Source: Xanthobacter autotrophicus Py2
Lineage (GTDB): Bacteria > Pseudomonadota > Alphaproteobacteria > Rhizobiales > Xanthobacteraceae
Assembly: GCA_000017645.1 (NCBI GenBank)
Contig: CP000781.1
Coordinates: forward strand, 2,157,501-2,221,500
Direction of reading: 5' to 3'
Length of the DNA stretch: 64,000 nt
Of this stretch, positions 58,808 through 64,000 are shown in pieces. A program made the translations under genes and the position numbers. The notes beneath the pieces were generated by a model. The model was given only the letters and a program-made list of their open reading frames with translations. It was not told where the DNA came from and ran no database searches. Each line of letters starts with the position of its first letter. Position 1 is the stretch's first letter.

Positions 58808-60922
58808 TCAGGCGCGGCTGTAGAGCCAGTTCGGCAAGTAATAGCGCCGGCCGAGGAAGACGAAGCCGATAGTGAGGCCGCCGCTCTCCGCCACCTGGTC
58901 ACGCAGGCGGGCCACCGCTGGCGTGCGCGACTTTTCCGCCTGCACCGCGAGGATATTGGCATCCACCAGCTGGCAGAAGCGCTGGGTGACAAGCGAGGCG
59001 CCGGGCAGGTCGGAGGAGATGACGACGCAGTCGAAGCCGCGGCGCAGCTCGGCCATCATCAGTTCCGCCTCGGCGATGGGCAGGCGGAAGTCGAGCAGCG
59101 GCGAGCGCTCCGCGTCGGCGGCGGCCCACAGCAGGGGCACCGGCGTGCCGGTAACGGCGATGCCGCCGCGCACCTCGCCGCCGCCGGCGGCCAGCGGGTA
59201 GGGCGCGGCGCTGGAGAGGTCGATCAGCAGCGTGCGCAGCTGGCGCCGCGCGGCGAACTCCTCCGCCAGCCGCCGGGCGAGCCAGGGCAGGGCGTCGTCG
59301 GCGTCGGGCGCGAGAAAATGCAGGACCCGCAGCGGCTCCTCGTCGATGCGGGTGTCGAGCAGCAGGGTGGCGCAACTGCCGATGGCCTCGTCGGTCGCGG
59401 CATTGCCGGGCTGCTCCGCCTCGGCGTCGAACACCGCGAGCGCCGGCAGGCCGAGCGCGCGTTCCGCCTCGGCGGGGGTGACGAAGGAGGTACGCAGGCT
59501 TGAGGCGAGGGCTCCGGCCGCGCCGCCGAACAGGATGGCGGCGAACAGGCCCGCCGCCACCAGCGGCAGCGCCAGCGAGCGCTTGGTGACCGCCGAGCCG
59601 GCCTCCTGCACCACGCGCACCGCGGACTGGCGCGACTGGGCGGCCGCCTCCTCGATGGCGGCGGCCACGGCCCGGCGCTGATATTCGCGGAAGCCTTCGC
59701 CCAGCGAATCGCGCTTGCGGTTCAGCTCGATGAGCGGCGTCTCGGCGGCGCGCAGCGCAGCGAGACGCTCCTCGGCGAGGCGCTGCTGCTGCACCAGCTC
59801 GGCCTTCTGCCGGCCGAGGGAATCCTGCTCCACCTTGAGGCTCAGGATCATGTTCTGGATGTAGTTGACCTGCGGGTTGCGCACCGCCCGGTCGGTGGAA
59901 TAGCGCCGCTCCGAACGGGTCTTGATCCGCGCCCGGATGGTGGCGATCTGGCGATCGAGGTCGCGCAGCAGCTGGCTGCCCGGGGCGTATTGGGAGGCGA
60001 CCCGGTCGCGCTCCAGCAGCAGCTTGGAGAGGGTGTTGTTGTCCTCGTCGCCGGGCAGGGCGTCGGTCTTCTCGGCGAAGTCGAAGACCGAATCAGGCAG
60101 GGCTGCGAACTGCTTTTCCGCCTCCGTGACCTGGGCGGCGACGGCCACCTCGCGCTCGGCCACCTGCCGGCGGCGCTGGAGGATGCTGTCCACCTGGTTA
60201 GAGGCGAGAATGGCATCCTGGGCGAAATCGATGATGCCGGCCTTGACCTTGAGCTGCTCGATCTCCCGGTCCACCGCCGTGAGGTCGCTCTGGAAGCGGT
60301 TCACCTCCAGCATCAGGATCTTGGCGGTGGGGTTCTCGAACAGGCGGCGGCGGGCGGCGAGATAATTCTTCACCAGCGCGTCGGCGGCGGCGATGGCCAC
60401 GTCGCGGTCGGGATTGGTGAAGCTGACCCGAATCACGTTGGAGCCGGACTGCACGGAGGCCCGCAGGCTGGCCTGGAAGCGCTCCACCGCCTTGTCCATC
60501 ACATCCTTGTCGGAGCTGAACAGGCGGGTGATGGCGGCAAGCCGCCCCGGCGGGAACAGCCGGTCCACGCCGATCTCGACCACCGTGGCGCGGGCAACGT
60601 CGGCGCTCTCGATGATCTGCACTTCCGATTCGACCTGCTTCAGGCCCTCGATGCTGAGCACGGCGGGGCCGCTGTCGGTCACGTTCTGGGCGTTGGACAC
60701 CTCGCGGCTCACGATCACCATGAGCAGGCTGGAGGCGGTGTATTCGGTGCGGCTGGTCGCCGCCACCGCCACCGCCACCACGAGCGGGATCAACCCCGCC
60801 AGCAGCACGATGCGGATGTGGTAGAAAGCGGCGATCAGGAAATCGCGCAGGGTGAAAGCGGAAGGCGTGGATCCCGTGGCCGGTTCCGTGGCGCCGGTCT
60901 GGGCCGCCTGCGGCATCAACAT
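58808..60922 (-). CDS. Wzc/ExoP-like polysaccharide co-polymerase with degenerate kinase domain
   Basis: A 704-residue chain-length and export regulator. An N-terminal membrane segment (about 35-58) and Wzz domain, long coiled coils (about 200-440), and a second membrane segment (LALPLVAAGLFAAILFGGAA, about 468-487) are visible. The C-terminal domain (about 505-704) follows the BY-kinase fold order, with LLIDLSSA and CVVISSDLPG at Walker A' and B places. Where the P-loop should be the sequence is FLAPDADDALPWLARR, with no GxGKS/T, and there is no tyrosine-rich tail. It is therefore predicted to be inactive as a kinase. It lies between the flippase and the export lipoprotein. Confidence 0.86.
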   Translation of the reverse strand: MLMPQAAQTGATEPATGSTPSAFTLRDFLIAAFYHIRIVLLAGLIPLVVAVAVAATSRTEYTASSLLMVIVSREVSNAQNVTDSGPAVLSIEGLKQVESEVQIIESADVARATVVEIGVDRLFPPGRLAAITRLFSSDKDVMDKAVERFQASLRASVQSGSNVIRVSFTNPDRDVAIAAADALVKNYLAARRRLFENPTAKILMLEVNRFQSDLTAVDREIEQLKVKAGIIDFAQDAILASNQVDSILQRRRQVAEREVAVAAQVTEAEKQFAALPDSVFDFAEKTDALPGDEDNNTLSKLLLERDRVASQYAPGSQLLRDLDRQIATIRARIKTRSERRYSTDRAVRNPQVNYIQNMILSLKVEQDSLGRQKAELVQQQRLAEERLAALRAAETPLIELNRKRDSLGEGFREYQRRAVAAAIEEAAAQSRQSAVRVVQEAGSAVTKRSLALPLVAAGLFAAILFGGAAGALASSLRTSFVTPAEAERALGLPALAVFDAEAEQPGNAATDEAIGSCATLLLDTRIDEEPLRVLHFLAPDADDALPWLARRLAEEFAARRQLRTLLIDLSSAAPYPLAAGGGEVRGGIAVTGTPVPLLWAAADAERSPLLDFRLPIAEAELMMAELRRGFDCVVISSDLPGASLVTQRFCQLVDANILAVQAEKSRTPAVARLRDQVAESGGLTIGFVFLGRRYYLPNWLYSRA

Positions 60923-61051
60923 GCGTCCCCCTGCTTCACGCCCCGCTCCCGTGTTCGGCCCTTGCTGCGGCGTGACGGGAGGCTTTCCCCACCGTGCAAC
61001 GCCGCGCTTACTTTACCGTTAAGAGAGGGTTGCACGCCCCTCTCGCGGTGA

Positions 61052-62347
61052 TCAGAACGCCTGGGGCATCAGCCTGCGCACCATGAGGCTGGCGCCGATG
61101 GCGAGCTGGGCCGCGAACACCGCCGTGGCGATGGCCGCCCCGATCATGCCGAAGGGCGGGATGAGCAGCACGCACAGGGCGCCGCAGACCACGGTCTGTG
61201 CCAGCGTGAGCCAGCGCAGCACGCCGCCGTGGCCGGCCATGGCCAGCACGATCTCCTGGCACGGCAGCAGGCAATAGACCAGCTGGCCGACGCCGAGGAT
61301 GACCAGCGCCGTGGCCGCGATCTCGAACCCCGGCCCCACCAGGTGCAACACCTGCGCGGGAGCCAGCACCATCACCGCCACCACCGGGGTGCCGAAGACC
61401 GCCACCGCGAGCCGCACCCGCCGGTTGAGCTGGCGCAGTTCGCTCCATTGCCCCTGCCGGTGCCGGGCGGCGAACGAGGGGGCGGCGACGCTGCCGATGG
61501 AGGTGCTGACCACCCACACCAGCATGGAGATGCGGTTCGCCACGCTGAAGGCGCCCACCTGGGAGGGCAGGCCGAAGGTGGCGAGCAGCAGCACCGGCAG
61601 GGACGGCAGCAGGATCTGCACGATTTCCACCACCGAGAGCGGCGCTGCGGTGCGCCAGAGCGCGGGCAGCGGCGCGCCCGGCGGCGCATCGGTGTGGGTG
61701 TCCACGAAGCGATGGCGTTCGCGAAACAGCAGCACCGCGCCCACCACCGTGGCCGCCACATTGGCGGCGGCGAGGGCATAGATGAGCCCGTCGAGAGAGG
61801 TGACGCCGGCAACCACCGCCGCCAGCGTCAGCACCGGCCACAGGCCGTTCTGCACCAATTGCCCCGCCGCGCCCTTGTGGAGGCCGAGCAGCGCGTTGCC
61901 GATGAAGTAGCAGGCGGCCTGGGGCAGGATGACGAGGGTGGAGAGCAGCAGCGGGCGGGCGGCCTCGGGATCGCGGAACACATAGTCCGCCAGCGGCTGG
62001 GCGAAGGCGGCGGTGAGCGCCGTCACCGCGAGGCCGAGGACCAGTACCGCGCCCAGCCCGACGAGGAAGGCCTGCCCCGCCGCCCGGCCCTTGCCCACGG
62101 CCAGCTCGGCGGCAAGGTGGCGCACCACCGCCCGCTCGAACCCGCCGCGCGACACCGTGGCCAGCACGCCGACCAGGGTGAGGCAGAGGAAGAAATAGCC
62201 CGAATCATGCACCCCCAGCGCCCGCGCGCCGAGCATGTAGAGCCCGAGCTTGCCGACCAGTTCGAGCCCACGGGCCATCATGGCGCCGGCATAGGTGCCG
62301 TAGGTCCGCACGAGGGTGAGGAAGGAGGGGGACGGTGCCGCGCTCAC
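61052..62347 (-). CDS. oligosaccharide flippase (Wzx-like, MATE/MVF superfamily)
   Basis: A 431-residue protein with about twelve membrane helices. The N-terminus ARGLELVGKLGLYMLGARAL and repeated MATE-like helices such as GAFSVANRISMLVWVVSTSI fit Wzx/RfbX flippases that turn lipid-linked repeat units across the inner membrane. The start codon is GTG at 62347. It is the most upstream gene on this strand in the cluster, 129 bp before the Wzc-like gene. Confidence 0.83.
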   Translation of the reverse strand: MSAAPSPSFLTLVRTYGTYAGAMMARGLELVGKLGLYMLGARALGVHDSGYFFLCLTLVGVLATVSRGGFERAVVRHLAAELAVGKGRAAGQAFLVGLGAVLVLGLAVTALTAAFAQPLADYVFRDPEAARPLLLSTLVILPQAACYFIGNALLGLHKGAAGQLVQNGLWPVLTLAAVVAGVTSLDGLIYALAAANVAATVVGAVLLFRERHRFVDTHTDAPPGAPLPALWRTAAPLSVVEIVQILLPSLPVLLLATFGLPSQVGAFSVANRISMLVWVVSTSIGSVAAPSFAARHRQGQWSELRQLNRRVRLAVAVFGTPVVAVMVLAPAQVLHLVGPGFEIAATALVILGVGQLVYCLLPCQEIVLAMAGHGGVLRWLTLAQTVVCGALCVLLIPPFGMIGAAIATAVFAAQLAIGASLMVRRLMPQAF

Positions 62348-62836
62348 GGCCGTCCCCGGCTGGCGGCGTTAGCATGCTGCGTGCCAGGCGGGCAGTTCGG
62401 GGCGAGCTTGGCTCGGGATGGTTTCGCGATCATGCCGGCCTTGCTCACCCCTGTTTTCCGTCCGTGCGTTGATCTGGAGCACGTCTGCGCAAAATGCACC
62501 CCGGCTTGGGTGACCAACGTGCGATGAAGGCAGAGATAAACCATGTCCCCTGAGCGGACGTGAACGGAAAATGCGCGCGCTGCGCTCTACACTGCGGCCT
62601 GCGCGTTGGCGCCGGACAGGGCCTGGCGCGGACGGTGATTTCCCCGCGCCGGGTCCGGCTCCGTGCACGCAGCCATACTGCCCGCGGGCGCCGGAGGAAA
62701 GCGGCCGGGATTGCGGATCGGGATGCGGCAGGGGAATGGGGCTGGAATGGTCGTGAGGATCGGCATGGGGACGGGGTGCCCGCAGGGGAGCACGGCAGGG
62801 CGGCGCGCGGGGCAAGACATCGTGACGCGGGCGCTG
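62348..62836. other. gene-free stretch upstream of the flippase
   Basis: This 489-bp divergent gap has overlapping open frames on both strands, but none shows a family, signal peptide or ribosome binding site. It presumably contains the flippase promoter and that of the small exported protein at 62837. Confidence 0.35.
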
Positions 62837-63220
62837 ATGAGGCTTACGCTTGTGGCCGCGCTGGTGGGGGCCGGTGGGGCCATGGCCCAGCAGTCCCCCA
62901 TGCAGAGCCTCGAAGGCCTGCCGGCGCGCCCGCCCGTCAATCCCGACGTCGACCCCTATCCGTTCGATCCGTTCTTGTCGCTGCGCAGCTATCTCAGGCA
63001 GCGCCTGCCGGCGGGCTGGTGGACCCGTGACCCGTCCTATGAGGCCGGGGCCTTCGTGGTGGTGGTGCATATTCCCGAAAGCTGGCGGGGCAATCCCACC
63101 TCGGCCATGCTGCGCTTGTGCCCGGAGCCGTCCAGCACGCTCTGGGAGCGCATCCAGGTGGTAGAGCTGCGGCCGTTCTATCACCAGGCGCCGTGGCCGG
63201 CGGCCACCTGCCGGCGCTGA
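62837..63220 (+). CDS. small exported hypothetical protein
   Basis: A 127-residue protein with a signal peptide (MRLTLVAALVGAGGAMAQ). The mature part is rich in Pro, Trp and Arg (ARPPVNPDVDPYPFDPF, RQRLPAGWWTRDPSYEAG) and has two cysteines in the last 40 residues. A beta strand FVVVVHIPESWRG is likely. No family recognised. The longer frame to 62663 is not protein-like. It lies beside the exopolysaccharide cluster but on the other strand. Confidence 0.55.
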   Translation: MRLTLVAALVGAGGAMAQQSPMQSLEGLPARPPVNPDVDPYPFDPFLSLRSYLRQRLPAGWWTRDPSYEAGAFVVVVHIPESWRGNPTSAMLRLCPEPSSTLWERIQVVELRPFYHQAPWPAATCRR

Positions 63221-63230
63221 AAAGTCCGCT

Positions 63231-63479
63231 TCAGACTTCGTCGCGCAGGGAACGATGGACGTGGATCGGCGCGGCGGGGGCCAGATGGCGGCCGGAGTGG
63301 CGCTCCAGCCCGATCACGGCTGCGATGGCCACGAAGCCGAAGAACACGATGCTGCTGGCGGTGGTCAGGGTAAGCACGGCGCTGCCGATGACGACGATCG
63401 TCTCCGACGGGCGCGTGAAGACGGCAACGAGCAGCACCAGGCCAAGGATCGCCGCCACAAGAACGCGAATGACCGACAT
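63231..63479 (-). CDS. small two-helix membrane protein, hypothetical
   Basis: An 82-residue protein with two membrane helices (IRVLVAAILGLVLLVAVFT and SAVLTLTTASSIVFFGFVAI-like) and a basic, His-rich cytoplasmic or periplasmic tail. GAGG-type purines precede the ATG at 63479. No family recognised. It converges on the preceding exported protein gene. Confidence 0.55.
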   Translation of the reverse strand: MSVIRVLVAAILGLVLLVAVFTRPSETIVVIGSAVLTLTTASSIVFFGFVAIAAVIGLERHSGRHLAPAAPIHVHRSLRDEV

Positions 63480-63600
63480 CTCGCCTCCTCCGGCAATCTC
63501 AAGGTTGACGGGGAATTTTTTAACACGGAATGCGCGGGGTTGAGAAGCGCCCTACACCTGGCGGCCTGCTGAGCACCACGCCGGGGAGCGATCCGCAAGC

Positions 63601-63634
63601 AAAAGGCCGCCACGCCAGGGGCGGGCGGCCTTTT
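63601..63634 (-). terminator. terminator after sdhB
   Basis: AAAAGGCCGCC (63601-63611) pairs with GGCGGCCTTTT (63624-63634), an 11-bp stem with a 12-nt loop, giving a T-run on either strand. It lies 22 bp after the sdhB stop and could also act in the other direction. Confidence 0.85.
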
Positions 63635-63656
63635 GAAAAGGCGCGATCGCGTGCCG

Positions 63657-64000
63657 TCAGATCTGGCGCTCGACCATCATCTTCTTGATCTCGGCGATGG
63701 CCTTGGCCGGGTTGAGGCTCTTCGGGCACGCCTGGGCGCAGTTCATGATGGTATGGCAGCGATACAGCCGGAAGGGGTCTTCCAGATAATCGAGCCGGGC
63801 GCCGGTGCGCTCGTCGCGGCTGTCCTTCAGCCAGCGGGTGGCCTGGAGCAGGGCCGCCGGGCCGAGGTAGCGGTCGCCGTTCCACCAGTAGCTGGGGCAG
63901 GAGGTGGAGCAGCAGGCGCACAGGATGCACTCGTAGAGGCCGTCCAGCTTCTCGCGGTCGTCCTTGGCCTGGCGCCACTCCTTCTCGGGGGGCGGGCTGT
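63657..64000 (-). CDS. sdhB: succinate dehydrogenase iron-sulfur subunit (3' part only)
   Basis: The last 114 codons of SdhB; the gene enters from the right edge. [19 protein letters not shown] and [20 protein letters not shown] carry the cysteines of the [4Fe-4S] and [3Fe-4S] clusters, and [12 protein letters not shown] and the Trp in CPSYWW are quinone-site landmarks. The C-terminus is KKMMVERQI. SdhB links the flavoprotein to the membrane quinone site in complex II. Confidence 0.95.
   Translation of the reverse strand, partial: SPPPEKEWRQAKDDREKLDGLYECILCACCSTSCPSYWWNGDRYLGPAALLQATRWLKDSRDERTGARLDYLEDPFRLYRCHTIMNCAQACPKSLNPAKAIAEIKKMMVERQI

Overview
The window is about 64 kb of GC-rich (roughly 70%), tightly packed bacterial DNA. 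Gene content points to an autotrophic alphaproteobacterium of the Xanthobacter type (order Hyphomicrobiales). The main evidence is a complete Calvin-cycle operon in the order cbbLSXFPTAE, with red-type (form IC) RuBisCO and a divergent cbbR, which is the order I know from Xanthobacter flavus. Supporting evidence is an NdvA-like cyclic glucan exporter, a BA14K-like protein, and split pntAA/pntAB/pntB behind a small aa3-oxidase subunit IV gene. The genus call is an inference; no 16S rRNA gene and no tRNA gene was seen.

Layout. 1-3370: a partial SDR dehydrogenase, a MarR regulator and metXW. 3674-14111: the Calvin-cycle operon on the minus strand, with cbbR diverging from a 95-bp AT-rich control region. 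14224-17696: an ArsR-SRPBCC fusion regulator, then yidC-rnpA-rpmH. 18070-24817: NdvA-like exporter, D,D-carboxypeptidase, COG0523 GTPase, DUF924 protein and a TIGR03862 flavoprotein. 24960-31021: phosphoglucomutase, pheST, rplT-rpmI. 31379-35147: an accessory block (BA14K-like protein, GT25, radical SAM, GT25) lying between rpmI and infC. 35556-45558: infC with an ATT start, a DUF3108 protein, gamma-glutamylputrescine genes (puuA, puuB), TerC, lipid kinase, TetR, VOC protein and a PA0069-type radical SAM protein. 45759-48982: aa3 subunit IV and the transhydrogenase operon. 49167-62347: an exopolysaccharide cluster of Wzx/Wzy type. 62837-64000: small hypotheticals and the 3' end of sdhB.

How the parts fit. 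CbbL, CbbS and CbbX make and reactivate RuBisCO, CbbP makes its substrate, and CbbF, CbbT, CbbA and CbbE regenerate ribulose 5-phosphate. Transhydrogenase can supply NADPH for anabolism. The exopolysaccharide cluster has an initiating phosphotransferase, a WecG-type transferase, a flippase, a polymerase, an outer-membrane export lipoprotein and a Wzc-like co-polymerase whose ATPase domain has lost its P-loop. It also carries a GH18 hydrolase, an acyltransferase and two FkbM methyltransferases.

Most unusual points: the GT25/radical SAM/GT25 block with a long out-of-frame gene overlap inside a translation-gene neighbourhood; two copies of a roughly 110-bp palindromic element flanking cbbE; a CbbR-type inverted repeat covering the cbbR ribosome binding site; paired TetR operators; a probable leaderless promoter; and an extended RnpA overlapping yidC with no yidD between them.
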